A DNA stretch of 64,000 nt from Colwellia hornerae (GTDB taxonomy: Bacteria; Pseudomonadota; Gammaproteobacteria; Enterobacterales; Alteromonadaceae), in NCBI RefSeq assembly GCF_007954355.1, contig NZ_VOLR01000017.1, positions 1 to 64,000 on the forward strand, read 5' to 3'. A program made the position numbers and the translations under genes. Below, piece after piece: positions 1 through 8,732 of this stretch; within the stretch, counting starts at the first letter, position 1; the number at the start of each line of letters is the position of its first letter. The notes under the pieces are model-generated. The model made no database searches. It had not been told where the DNA came from and saw only the letters and a program-made list of their open reading frames with translations.

Positions 1-160
1 AAACGCTTTTGGGTTTTTTACGTACCAACCATTTGAACCAACAACCGTGTGCTGGCTGTTGATATCGTAACCAACAATTGAGGATAATAGCTGCTTAGCT
101 GCCTTACATTCAACTTCTTGAGTGAGTTAGTAAAGCAACATCTTTTATCAAAAAAAAGAC

Positions 161-192
161 AAAAAAAAGCCCACTTATATCACTAAGAGGGC
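161..192 (-). terminator. Rho-independent terminator of the M36 peptidase gene
   Basis: On the minus strand GCCC and CTTA arms pair with TAAG and GGGC around a six-base loop, followed by a run of eight T. It lies about 20 bases beyond the stop codon of the M36 peptidase. Confidence 0.8.
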
Positions 193-213
193 GATAACTT
201 TTTTAGTAAATGA

Positions 214-3200
214 TTAAAGTGTCGTTGTTGTGCCCATCATTGGGGCAGCAGTTACTGACTTTGCATCATCAGGTTCGACAACCATAATCGTGCCATTAGC
301 TGGGTTTACTACAAATTCAACTAATTCCACCGAACCAATAGCAGACTCGGCTGGACTTGCTTCAGTATTAGCATCTGATCCATCTAGCACCATCTGGTCT
401 AGCACAATAGTAAATTGAGTTGGACCATTAGCATAACCTTTAACACGTAAAGTATAGCTTTCACCGCCAACAACCGTACTTCCTACTTGCTCTGACGGGC
501 CTAAGTTACCAGATGTAACCATGACCTCGCCGTCACTGTTGAGCATTGAGAAATCCAAATCTGGAATGGCTCCTCCCACTTCAGTGTCTGCTGTTAATGT
601 TGCGACAATACTTTGCGCACTGGTTTCAGCCTCAAAGACCACATCAACATAATCAACACCGTCAGCAACTTCTACGTCTGTAGTTCCAATAGCCACTAAG
701 CCTTTATGCTCAGAAATATTATGATAAACCACGACACGATCGGCACCCGCAGATGAATCGATCGGTGCTTGGCTACCATTAGCCGCCACTGAAGGTTTTT
801 CTATCTGGGCAAATACTTTAGCTTTAAAGGTAAACATCTCAGCCATAGGGTTGTTAAAGACAAAATTAATTACTGAAGAGTCCATTCCTGGTGCTAATAA
901 CTCATTATAAGTAAACTTAGCTGTGTCACCATTTTGACCTGTACCACTGTTAGCGTTAGCTACAGTTACATAAGGGCTACTAATCGAGACAATATTAAAG
1001 TTTATCGGCCCAAACAAATCATGCGAAGCATTATTTGTTAAGATGTTATTAAAAGAAAATTGATTAGCCATTGAAGAAACATTACTGATGCGGGCGGTAA
1101 CTTTCTTAGTGACATTCTTTTGTTTCAAGTTAGTTTTCGCCGTACCCGACAAATCAGAAAAACCAACTTGCCCCGAAGCGTTAACTTCTATCGCACGAAC
1201 AACATATTGATAATCATAAGCATCAATACCTTGACCTGCGCCGCGACCAAAACCTTGTCCTTTATCGCTATAACTCGTATTCGTTACAAATTCAACATGG
1301 GTATAGCTATTATTTTCTATATCGCCGTCAACATATTCACGACCTTCTACACCAGCAAATAACCGCGCTGGACTACCACCTTTACGCTTTAAAACTTGAT
1401 AACCAATCGCATTATCAACGTTATTCCAAGTCACATCAATGGTGTCTGCGTTGGTAATACTCGCGACAATATTTTGTGGCGTTGCTGGCGCTTCTTGACC
1501 CGCAGTAAAGTCACTCACTGCTGTTGAAATCATTTGTACGCCACCTAATGGAGCTGAAGCGTTTAGGCCTAATTCACGAGCAGCAAAAACACGTTCGATA
1601 AGTGCGTGATGTCTACCTAAAGACTTAGCCTCTACCGAGTTTGCTGGGTATAACATCGCATCAGCAGTAAGGGCTGCATCTCGCGCTTTAACAAAGGTAT
1701 CTGGCGCACTGACACCTAAAACATACATAGAGCCAAGGAAAATACGTTCCCATGTTTCTTTACCTAAACTGGTTAACTGTGTCGCTTCACCTGTTGTTGG
1801 ATCTGGTCGAGCAAAATCGTTAGCTGGATACATCTCTAACATTATTTCTCGCAAGTCCCACATCGCGCCGGCATATATTTCACCATCTCTGTGTACTTCA
1901 AAGTCGTTACCGCGTGTGCCTAATTGTGAATAACGTAATTGGCTTTGGCCACTACGAATATATTCAAACGAATCGGGATCTGTACCATTATCGCGTAATA
2001 AGTCTCTTAAACCACAACCTGCAACCGGATAACTACCTAAATCAGGTGTTTCACCTATGGTATAAGCCCATAAATCAGCTTGCCCTTCGTTCAAAGCGCC
2101 ACCTTCTGGGCTACCTTCAAAGCCAGCAATCGGTGTGATAGTTGCATGCGTACCTTCGTGCATTGGTACACTAAAATCTATTGCTAAGTTATTAAAGTAA
2201 TAACCATGACCATAAAATGTTGGGTTAACAACCACTTCTTGACCAGCAACTTCTTGTGAAAGTGGTATAGCAAAAGCATTATCTAAGTTTACTAATTTAT
2301 TTAAGAACTCAGGATCACTCGGGTCTATATCTTGCGCTTCTAGTGCCATAAACACGTTAGGTATATGAACGACACCGACTAAAGGCGTTGATTCATTAGG
2401 GTATTGATCAGGAAAACTACCACTACCAAACCCTCTAGCATGAACATCGTCACCTTCTTTGTGTAAATAATCTAAATATTCCAATAAGTTAGTGATATAT
2501 ATAAATTGACTAATACCGTCGAATTGCTCGGCAGGCTCAGCAGTATGATCTTTTTCATTAACGCGCCCATAAAGAGGAGCCGCGTCTTGGTCAAAATAAT
2601 AAGTGCCTAAAGCCGCTTGTGCGAATGGCAATTTGGTCGGTAAAGCATTAAGAATAAGTGCATTGGTACCGGTTAATACACTGCCAACACCAGTTACTCG
2701 GTTAGTTTCATCAAACTTTCTTAATTTAATGCGCAATAACCCTTCAGGTGTGCCGGTTAAACCGCCATCTGCATCAACAATTTCACAATTGTCTTGTAAT
2801 TCTTTGGTGATCGGTGGAAAGGTTGGAAAATAATCAGCAAATTGATCGGTTGGTTGTGGCTCTTCGGCCGTACGCACTTGATCTTCACGGTAAACTATCT
2901 CACCCGTTTGTGCATCAATCATGTATTTAAATACGCCAAAAGGGTTCGTTGAGTAGTAATAAAACTGCCAAACTAAACTATGGCTATCAGCCGTTTGCAC
3001 TATACGTAGCTCTGGTATCGGGGTTTTAAACACACCCAGCTCTGCTGCTATTAATTCATAGGCTGGCGTTAGTACTGACATAGCCTCTGCGGGGATATTT
3101 TTTTGGAATTGTACAAGATTACGCGTTGCCATTAACACCGCATCATCAGCAGATAATCCCGGTTGACCCGCTACTGTAAGGGCTTTTTGATAAGGCCCCA

Positions 3201-3738
3201 TAATAGCGCGAACGTTGTTGTTACCATCAATAACGACACCTAAACCATTGCCATCGACAAGAATACCATCGACAACTTGATCGAAACGAACAACTTGTCC
3301 ACCTAATGCCGCTTTAGAGCGATTAGGATTATATTTCAGTTGCTCATTACTTAAGCCTTCAAAAATTTGCTGATTGTCGGTAATAAAATTACGCGCCATA
3401 TTTTCAACAGAGTTACCCGCTGTTTTAACAGTCATGCCGGTAATAGCATCAACAGTCCCTGTCGCCTGATTAATGTTTACCTGTGCGTTTGGGTTAGCTG
3501 CTTGAAAATGACTAATGGCTTGGGCTTGCTCAGCACTCAAACTTATCAAGGTATTTAGGCCAGTATCTTGAATTTGATTGACGTTTGGTACGCCAGCAAC
3601 GTCAAAGTTTAAGATTTTATTGGCGGCATTACTACCGGTAACGATATCGCTTGTTGACGCATGAACTTGACTAGATATAACGCTTAGAGGAACAGTGAGT
3701 GCAAAAGCAATGGCACTTGATATTAATGTATTCTTCAT
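214..3738 (-). CDS. Secreted M36 (fungalysin-type) zinc metallopeptidase
   Basis: Extracellular zinc protease of about 1174 residues. A signal peptide (first ~27 residues, ending near VHA) is followed by a propeptide-like region and then the catalytic domain. The zinc motif HEGTH sits near residue 527, with the downstream ligand in ALNEGQADLWAY near 551, as in family M36. After the catalytic part come a fibronectin-III-like domain (about 740-850) and a C-terminal region like the bacterial pre-peptidase PPC fold (GESYTLRVKG). The ATG at 3738 is preferred over an in-frame GTG at 3747, because AAGGTGA then sits seven bases upstream. Bacterial M36 enzymes usually degrade proteins outside the cell; the substrate here is unknown. 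The gene stands alone with its own terminator. Confidence 0.9.
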   Translation of the reverse strand: MKNTLISSAIAFALTVPLSVISSQVHASTSDIVTGSNAANKILNFDVAGVPNVNQIQDTGLNTLISLSAEQAQAISHFQAANPNAQVNINQATGTVDAITGMTVKTAGNSVENMARNFITDNQQIFEGLSNEQLKYNPNRSKAALGGQVVRFDQVVDGILVDGNGLGVVIDGNNNVRAIMGPYQKALTVAGQPGLSADDAVLMATRNLVQFQKNIPAEAMSVLTPAYELIAAELGVFKTPIPELRIVQTADSHSLVWQFYYYSTNPFGVFKYMIDAQTGEIVYREDQVRTAEEPQPTDQFADYFPTFPPITKELQDNCEIVDADGGLTGTPEGLLRIKLRKFDETNRVTGVGSVLTGTNALILNALPTKLPFAQAALGTYYFDQDAAPLYGRVNEKDHTAEPAEQFDGISQFIYITNLLEYLDYLHKEGDDVHARGFGSGSFPDQYPNESTPLVGVVHIPNVFMALEAQDIDPSDPEFLNKLVNLDNAFAIPLSQEVAGQEVVVNPTFYGHGYYFNNLAIDFSVPMHEGTHATITPIAGFEGSPEGGALNEGQADLWAYTIGETPDLGSYPVAGCGLRDLLRDNGTDPDSFEYIRSGQSQLRYSQLGTRGNDFEVHRDGEIYAGAMWDLREIMLEMYPANDFARPDPTTGEATQLTSLGKETWERIFLGSMYVLGVSAPDTFVKARDAALTADAMLYPANSVEAKSLGRHHALIERVFAARELGLNASAPLGGVQMISTAVSDFTAGQEAPATPQNIVASITNADTIDVTWNNVDNAIGYQVLKRKGGSPARLFAGVEGREYVDGDIENNSYTHVEFVTNTSYSDKGQGFGRGAGQGIDAYDYQYVVRAIEVNASGQVGFSDLSGTAKTNLKQKNVTKKVTARISNVSSMANQFSFNNILTNNASHDLFGPINFNIVSISSPYVTVANANSGTGQNGDTAKFTYNELLAPGMDSSVINFVFNNPMAEMFTFKAKVFAQIEKPSVAANGSQAPIDSSAGADRVVVYHNISEHKGLVAIGTTDVEVADGVDYVDVVFEAETSAQSIVATLTADTEVGGAIPDLDFSMLNSDGEVMVTSGNLGPSEQVGSTVVGGESYTLRVKGYANGPTQFTIVLDQMVLDGSDANTEASPAESAIGSVELVEFVVNPANGTIMVVEPDDAKSVTAAPMMGTTTTL

Positions 3739-4036
3739 TGTAATCACCTTTTATTTTTTGTGACCATGAGCATGATAATCCAACATACAAGTCAACATCA
3801 TTCGCTTTCATGGACACTTTATGGGTAAGAAAATTATTTACTTAACTAGGTTGCCCAATTCCCAAGCAAAAAATAATCAGGTATTCCCCTCGTTTACCCT
3901 AGGTATTAACCCCCAGCGTGATTACTGCTTATCTATATAGAGGAAAGAAACAAAATAAAAAGCCAACCTAAAACATTGAAATATAAGTTAAAAAAAAACA
4001 AAAACCTTAACTTTATATTTTTATTTAAATAATCTT
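3739..4036. other. Divergent intergenic region, M36 peptidase / secreted repeat protein
   Basis: About 300 bases between two divergent genes. I see no ORF. An ECF-type promoter candidate for the rightward gene follows directly at 4037. I searched the minus strand for a similar GGAA-CGT pair for the peptidase and found none. Confidence 0.6.
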
Positions 4037-4064
4037 GGAATAAATATGTCGCATCAAGCGTTAT
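4037..4064 (+). promoter_or_regulatory. Candidate ECF sigma promoter for the secreted repeat protein
   Basis: GGAATA (4037-4042), 16 bases, then CGTTAT (4059-4064), about 40 bases before the ATG at 4106. The 11-mer GGAATAAATAT is repeated exactly before the sigma factor gene at 7435. GGAA..CGT is the usual form of ECF promoters. Assignment to the local sigma factor is inference. Confidence 0.5.
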
Positions 4065-4105
4065 CTAAGTGTCATCAACATAAACAGACCTTAGAGGAAG
4101 CAAAC

Positions 4106-5041
4106 ATGACACCATTAAATAAAATTGCAAAAGTATTGGTAGTAAGTGGATTAAGTTGTTGGGTAAGTGTTGCGCAAGCAAACGATATTCAAATTAGCCA
4201 AGACAACCAAGTAAATCAAAATACTCAAGTATCTCAGGAAAGTAATAGCACGGATAATTCTGTACAAATGGCGGCACAGTCAGACAGTTCAGCGTCGAAT
4301 AATACGCAAGTAACAGCGAATAACGCAGACAACAATCCACAAGAATCAGCTCCAAGTGAACCAGCGCAAAGCGAACCAAAAGAGCAGCAAGTAAGTAATG
4401 GTGTTAATGCAACAAGCTCTCAAGCTTTTGATAGCAATAATCAGATGGTTGCGACCCTAACCAGTAATACGGGAAAAACTGTCAATATAACTTCAGGTGT
4501 TGCCGCCACGTTGAGCCAATCACTGACCCAAGTAACCACCACAGAGCTTCCAGAGGATGATATTCCCCAGGAAAGTGAAGCGACACCTGATGAAGATTTA
4601 GCTGGATCTGAAGATGTTGCTAGGGCGCCCAATCTTGATAGCACAACGTCTTTTGCTAATACGGCGCAACTGTCGCAGAGTTTATCGCAAGGCTTATCTG
4701 AAAATATGTCAGGAGGTTTACAAGATGCCAGTGCGTTAGATACCGCCGCTTCTTTAACTAACACCTCGCAACTGTCGCAGAGCTTATCTCAGCAGCTGTC
4801 AGGAAATTTGCAAAACATTGCCGCTGCAGATGCTGCAGCACAAACCACACAAGTCTTAGAGCAAAGTATTAATGCCAATATTGTTAATTCAATGACCAGC
4901 GATACGCAAAGTGTTATCACTCAAGACGTTAATAGCCAAATTAGTAGCGTAATTACTGAGCAGGTTAACGCTGAGATTGCTGCAGCAACCGCCGCTGAAG
5001 TCGTAAGCACTTTGGCAAGCGACTTAGATATTGGCTTGTAA
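4106..5041 (+). CDS. Secreted low-complexity Q/S/N-rich repeat protein, function unknown
   Basis: A protein of about 311 residues that I do not recognise. The start at 4106 is chosen because AGAGGAAG lies six bases upstream and a signal peptide follows directly (hydrophobic KVLVVSGLSCWVSVAQA). An ATG at 4046 would put 20 polar residues before the signal. The mature part is very rich in Q, S, N, T and A with almost no aromatics. It contains two copies of a ~33-residue repeat (NTAQLSQSLSQGLS..., then NTSQLSQSLSQQLS...) and an amphipathic alanine-rich tail. The composition resembles extracellular matrix or fibre proteins, but that is a guess. An outer-membrane barrel gene follows 63 bases later, probably on the same transcript, behind an ECF-type promoter. 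Confidence 0.75.
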   Translation: MTPLNKIAKVLVVSGLSCWVSVAQANDIQISQDNQVNQNTQVSQESNSTDNSVQMAAQSDSSASNNTQVTANNADNNPQESAPSEPAQSEPKEQQVSNGVNATSSQAFDSNNQMVATLTSNTGKTVNITSGVAATLSQSLTQVTTTELPEDDIPQESEATPDEDLAGSEDVARAPNLDSTTSFANTAQLSQSLSQGLSENMSGGLQDASALDTAASLTNTSQLSQSLSQQLSGNLQNIAAADAAAQTTQVLEQSINANIVNSMTSDTQSVITQDVNSQISSVITEQVNAEIAAATAAEVVSTLASDLDIGL

Positions 5042-5064
5042 TTTTAATTACTAACTTGTTAAAT

Positions 5065-5083
5065 GCGCCAGTTCCCCTGGCGC
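5065..5083 (+). terminator. Intercistronic hairpin, possible attenuator
   Basis: GCGCCAG and CTGGCGC form a perfect seven-base stem around TTCCC, with no T-run after it. It sits between the secreted repeat protein and the barrel gene. It could give partial termination or mRNA stabilisation and so unequal expression of the two genes. Confidence 0.4.
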
Positions 5084-5104
5084 ACCCTATTTGAGGAAAT
5101 TAAG

Positions 5105-6022
5105 ATGAAATATATGTTAAGCAGTTTAGGGTGCATCCTTAGTATGCAAGTGCTGGCCGCAGGGCCAGAGATCTTTACTTTTAGTGGTGAAGCTTCCTTG
5201 GCTTTAATAAACAACTCAGCGCTTAGCGTCGATGAGCTTGATGAAGTTTCCTCACAGGGTGACAGTGGCATTCAAAAAACGGCTGCGGTCACTGGTTTGT
5301 GGAAGTTTAATAATAAAGCAAAGTTAACCTCATCATATCGATATAATGATCAAGATTATCATCAGTTAGATTCTTTTGATCTTGCCTTACATCAAGTCAG
5401 TATTGATGGGACCTACAAATGGCAGGAAAAAGATTTAGGGCTACGTTATGATGGTGCTAAAGCTAAATTAGCGGGCGAGACATATTTAACCTTTCAACAA
5501 GCCAGTATTTACTTGGGAACTTTTCTTCAACCCCAAACATTTTTACGCACTAGCCTTAAAATAAAGCGTAAAGACTTTGCGGTAATAACTAGCCGAAATG
5601 CCAACGCTTTTGGTGTAAGTACAGAACTGTTTCATTTTATTAACGACGGTAGCACTATGCTGATGCTAGGGCTTAGCGCAGATAAAGAAACGGCAACACA
5701 GTCACAGTTTAATTATAGTGGCTATGGGGTTAACACTAAGTTATCTCAAAAATTTGAACTATTTGGCTTAGCTCACAAAGCAACTATCGGTTGGCGTTTT
5801 CAATCGAAAGACTTTCAAGCATATAGCAATAATGATATCCCTAGTCAGCGTGAATCAAAAGCAGATGAACATCGGAATATATTTCACGGACAGTGGCAGT
5901 TAAACGTTAACGATCATTTAGCAGTTATTGGCAACGTTGAATATGGCGACTATCGTTCGCAACTCGATAGCCAAACATACACTCAAACCCTTTCGACATT
6001 GGCTATTAAAGCGCAATTTTAA
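5105..6022 (+). CDS. Predicted outer-membrane beta-barrel protein
   Basis: About 305 residues with a signal peptide (MKYMLSSLGCILSMQVLAAG) and alternating polar/hydrophobic strands throughout. It ends in the C-terminal phenylalanine (LAIKAQF) typical of BAM-inserted barrels. The start at 5105 has GAGGAA upstream; an earlier ATG at 5063 would add 14 unfavourable residues and lie inside the hairpin. No specific family is recognised. It follows the secreted repeat protein closely, so a role in its export or surface anchoring is possible but inferred. Its stop overlaps the stop of the convergent subtilase gene by three to four bases, leaving no room for a terminator between them. Confidence 0.75.
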   Translation: MKYMLSSLGCILSMQVLAAGPEIFTFSGEASLALINNSALSVDELDEVSSQGDSGIQKTAAVTGLWKFNNKAKLTSSYRYNDQDYHQLDSFDLALHQVSIDGTYKWQEKDLGLRYDGAKAKLAGETYLTFQQASIYLGTFLQPQTFLRTSLKIKRKDFAVITSRNANAFGVSTELFHFINDGSTMLMLGLSADKETATQSQFNYSGYGVNTKLSQKFELFGLAHKATIGWRFQSKDFQAYSNNDIPSQRESKADEHRNIFHGQWQLNVNDHLAVIGNVEYGDYRSQLDSQTYTQTLSTLAIKAQF

Positions 6023-7362
6023 CGGCTTACTATCGCGCCAACACCATAAATAGGGTCCTTACCGCGAGGACCTAAATCTATTGTTGATTCATTGAGTTTT
6101 TCTAATAATTGATTTTTATCGACACTAAATTTTGCTATTAAACACGCTAAAGCCGCCGTTACATGAGGTGCGGCAATCGATGTACCTGACTCTCGCCCGA
6201 CCCGTTGACCACTTTGTGCCGTTAAGACATTAACCCCTAATGCAGAGTAATCGACATAATCACCGCGATTTGACCAACGATAAGGTTGCTGAAGTTGGTC
6301 AATAGCACTGACCGCAATAACATCTTTATAAGCCGCTGGAAACATAGGAGGAGCCGCTGGGCCTTCATTACCTGCTGCTGCAATAATTAAAGCCCCCTTT
6401 GCCATCGCAAGAGTTAGCACAGTCTGCAATATTTTATTATCTGGGCCCGCTAAACTCATATTGATCACTTTTACGTCTTGTTCTATTAGCCAATTTATTC
6501 CCGCTATCATCGCTGACAAAGTAGCGCCCTGAACATAATCTGACTGCTGGTAAAATACTTCTGCCGAGTAAATTTTACCCTGTGGTAAAAGCGGTACCAA
6601 CTGCTCGGTCTTGCCAACCAATAAACTTGCGATCACTGTACCGTGTTTTACTGAAACGGCTAATTCAGCTGGTAAAAATGATTTTGCGGTAATGTTTGCC
6701 TGCTTAAAAGCATAATGATTGGTATCAATTGCGCTATCAACTATGCCAACTTTTACCTTTAACTGGCAAGCCGCATTAGACTGCTTTTCAGTTTTTAGCT
6801 TTTTATCGACTAGTTTTTCATCAACAAGCTGACTGGTTTGACTTTGTGATTGATAAATATGATTTCTCGCTAAACTCATTGACGCTTTTGCAGAAAGTAT
6901 CTTTATTAACGCTTTCTTTGAGTCGATAGCTTGTGGCACATTAAAACGTAACAATGCCATGCCCAAACCAGAATAACGAGACTCGTTAATTATCACCGCG
7001 CCCTGCTCAATTAAGTGTGCCTTACTAAGGTCGTCGGCTAGAAGTAACCATTGTCCCTGCACGGCTCTCCACCCCTGCTCTACCTCAACATCAAGCCAAA
7101 GTTTTTTTCCTGTAACCGTTTCTATTGATAATGAATCAGGTAAAGCCGTTAGTGGCTTAGTCGTCAATTTATCAACGTTGGGTAAGCTACTTAACGCAAA
7201 TGGGGCTAGTCTACGCGGTATTTTTATTTGCTGGCTAATATCGCCTAAATTGCGGTCTATTATGCTTATATTTCCTAAAACATTACCGCTAGTGAGTTGT
7301 TGTGCCGGTAGCGATGTACTAAGAATTGAAATAAATATGGCGGTAATTGGCAAGGTTTTCAT
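6019..7362 (-). CDS. Exported S8 family (subtilisin-like) serine peptidase
   Basis: A protein of about 447 residues with a signal peptide (MKTLPITAIFISILSTSLPAQ) and an N-terminal region of ~170 residues without a recognised fold. The subtilase domain follows. The catalytic triad is visible: Asp near 209 in VGIVDSAID, His near 240 in VKHGT, Ser near 395 in ESGTSIAAPH, and the oxyanion Asn near 332 in AAAGNEG. The ATG at 7362 is chosen over an in-frame TTG at 7380. The gene diverges from the ECF sigma gene and has its own ECF-type promoter candidate. It probably acts in the periplasm or outside. Cleavage of the anti-sigma factor or of the secreted repeat protein is a testable guess only. Confidence 0.88.
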   Translation of the reverse strand: MKTLPITAIFISILSTSLPAQQLTSGNVLGNISIIDRNLGDISQQIKIPRRLAPFALSSLPNVDKLTTKPLTALPDSLSIETVTGKKLWLDVEVEQGWRAVQGQWLLLADDLSKAHLIEQGAVIINESRYSGLGMALLRFNVPQAIDSKKALIKILSAKASMSLARNHIYQSQSQTSQLVDEKLVDKKLKTEKQSNAACQLKVKVGIVDSAIDTNHYAFKQANITAKSFLPAELAVSVKHGTVIASLLVGKTEQLVPLLPQGKIYSAEVFYQQSDYVQGATLSAMIAGINWLIEQDVKVINMSLAGPDNKILQTVLTLAMAKGALIIAAAGNEGPAAPPMFPAAYKDVIAVSAIDQLQQPYRWSNRGDYVDYSALGVNVLTAQSGQRVGRESGTSIAAPHVTAALACLIAKFSVDKNQLLEKLNESTIDLGPRGKDPIYGVGAIVSR

Positions 7363-7400
7363 GTTAGTCTTCAGCCTCAAAAAATAAGTGTGTAGTTAAT

Positions 7401-7428
7401 AAAACGTTTCAACTAAAAATAAATTTCC
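7401..7428 (-). promoter_or_regulatory. Candidate ECF sigma promoter for the subtilase gene
   Basis: On the minus strand GGAAAT (7428-7423), 16 bases, then CGTTTT (7406-7401), about 38 bases before the ATG at 7362. Spacing and elements match the candidate before 4106. Confidence 0.42.
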
Positions 7429-7434
7429 TTTTAT

Positions 7435-7461
7435 GGAATAAATATTTTTTAGACACGTCTA
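7435..7461 (+). promoter_or_regulatory. Candidate autoregulatory ECF promoter of the sigma operon
   Basis: GGAATA (7435-7440), 15 bases, then CGTCTA (7456-7461), 21 bases before the ATG of the sigma gene. It shares the 11-mer GGAATAAATAT with the site at 4037. ECF sigma factors often transcribe their own operon. Confidence 0.5.
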
Positions 7462-7482
7462 CTTAGTAGAGAGGAGTAAAAA

Positions 7483-7974
7483 ATGAATAAACCTATAGAA
7501 AATATACTACCAATGCTAAGACGCTTTGCCTACTCTTTAACGGGTAATCCTGCTGATGCAGATGATTTAGTACAAACCACGCTAGAGAAGATACTCAATA
7601 AAGGTGTGCCTAGTGGAGTAGACGAAACTAGGTGGGCATTTAAGGTTTGCCGTAATGTTTGGATTGACGAATATCGTTCACGTAAAGTCAGACAGAACGC
7701 AGTACTCAAACCAGAACTTCAAGAACCACAAACAGCTAGTGAACATCAACAGTTTGATCACAAAGAAACGCTGGCACACGTTAATAAAGCCATGAATACC
7801 TTGCCTGACGAACAACGGGCAATTTTATCTTTAGTGGCCGTTCAAGGCATGTCATATAAAGAAGTGGCATCTGCTATGGAGATCCCTGTTGGTACGGTGA
7901 TGAGTCGGTTATCTCGTGCACGTGTTGCACTACTGGATATGATGAAACCCTATCAAATAGGAGCAGGCTTATGA
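7483..7974 (+). CDS. ECF-type RNA polymerase sigma factor
   Basis: 163 residues, the usual ECF length. Region 2 spans about 5-70 (LRRFAYSLTGNPADADDLVQ, then WIDEYRSRK). Region 4 spans about 105-155, with the helix-turn-helix MSYKEVASAMEIPVGTVMSR. GAGGAG lies seven bases before the ATG. The last codons overlap the start of the next gene (ATGA), which encodes a membrane anti-sigma factor, so the pair is translationally coupled. Neighbours suggest it controls envelope and secreted proteins. The signal it answers is not visible. Confidence 0.92.
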   Translation: MNKPIENILPMLRRFAYSLTGNPADADDLVQTTLEKILNKGVPSGVDETRWAFKVCRNVWIDEYRSRKVRQNAVLKPELQEPQTASEHQQFDHKETLAHVNKAMNTLPDEQRAILSLVAVQGMSYKEVASAMEIPVGTVMSRLSRARVALLDMMKPYQIGAGL

Positions 7975-8720
7975 AAATAGACAATGAAATATTGAGTGCA
8001 TTTTTAGACGCAGAACTTAGCGAACAAGCAATGGAAGAGGTGCGTTGTGCACTAGAGACTGATGACGATTTAGTGATGCGTTTAGCTGATTTATCACAAG
8101 TTGATCACTGGGTAGGAGAAAATGCTGCAATTATCGATAGAACAGCAATACCAGATGGTTTATTGCTTTTAGCACAAAGCCTAGATAAACACATAGCAGA
8201 AAATAAAGAAAACCAGGCGCCAGAAAAGGTTGTTAGTTTGTCACGGTGGAAAAATGTTAATCAAAGCATTAAAAAACATTACGCCTTAGCAGCAGGCATT
8301 TCGATGATATTTGGCGTAGGAACGATAACCCTAATGCAGTCAGCGCAATCAACGGCGATAACAGCAGGGATATCACAAGTGTTAAATCAGGCAAAAAGTG
8401 GCGAAATATCTACAACAGACCAAGGTGACAAGGTAACGGCTAATTTAAGTTTTACTAATCATGCGGGTAATTATTGTCGACAGTTTCAGCATATAAATAC
8501 ACAAGCGGCCAGTATCAACATTGCCTGTAAAGAAAACCATCAGTGGCAGCTTAAAATCACTAAAAATATAGCGTTTTCTGAAAATATGGAGAGTTACCGT
8601 GTTGCCAGTAACAAGGCACAACTAGATAGCGCTATAGATGAGATGATCAAAGGACAAGCAATGGATAGTGCTCAAGAACAACGAGCAATAATCAATAACT
8701 GGCAAACAAATAAAAAATAA
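7971..8720 (+). CDS. Membrane-anchored anti-sigma factor
   Basis: 249 residues. The cytoplasmic N-terminus (NEILSAFLDAELSEQAMEEV) resembles the sigma-binding domain of RskA/RseA-type anti-sigma factors and lacks an HxxxCxxC zinc motif. One membrane helix lies at about 103-122 (YALAAGISMIFGVGTITLM), then comes a periplasmic part of ~125 residues with two cysteines. It overlaps the sigma gene by four bases. It should hold the sigma factor inactive at the inner membrane until a signal frees it. Whether release needs proteolysis, and by which protease, cannot be read from the sequence. Confidence 0.8.
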   Translation: MKIDNEILSAFLDAELSEQAMEEVRCALETDDDLVMRLADLSQVDHWVGENAAIIDRTAIPDGLLLLAQSLDKHIAENKENQAPEKVVSLSRWKNVNQSIKKHYALAAGISMIFGVGTITLMQSAQSTAITAGISQVLNQAKSGEISTTDQGDKVTANLSFTNHAGNYCRQFQHINTQAASINIACKENHQWQLKITKNIAFSENMESYRVASNKAQLDSAIDEMIKGQAMDSAQEQRAIINNWQTNKK

Positions 8721-8732
8721 CCGAGGTACATT

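Noticed and set aside
4441-4764. 107-residue minus-strand ORF inside the secreted repeat protein gene
   Set aside because: Antisense frame created by the biased codon use of the S/Q-rich protein; no start signals.
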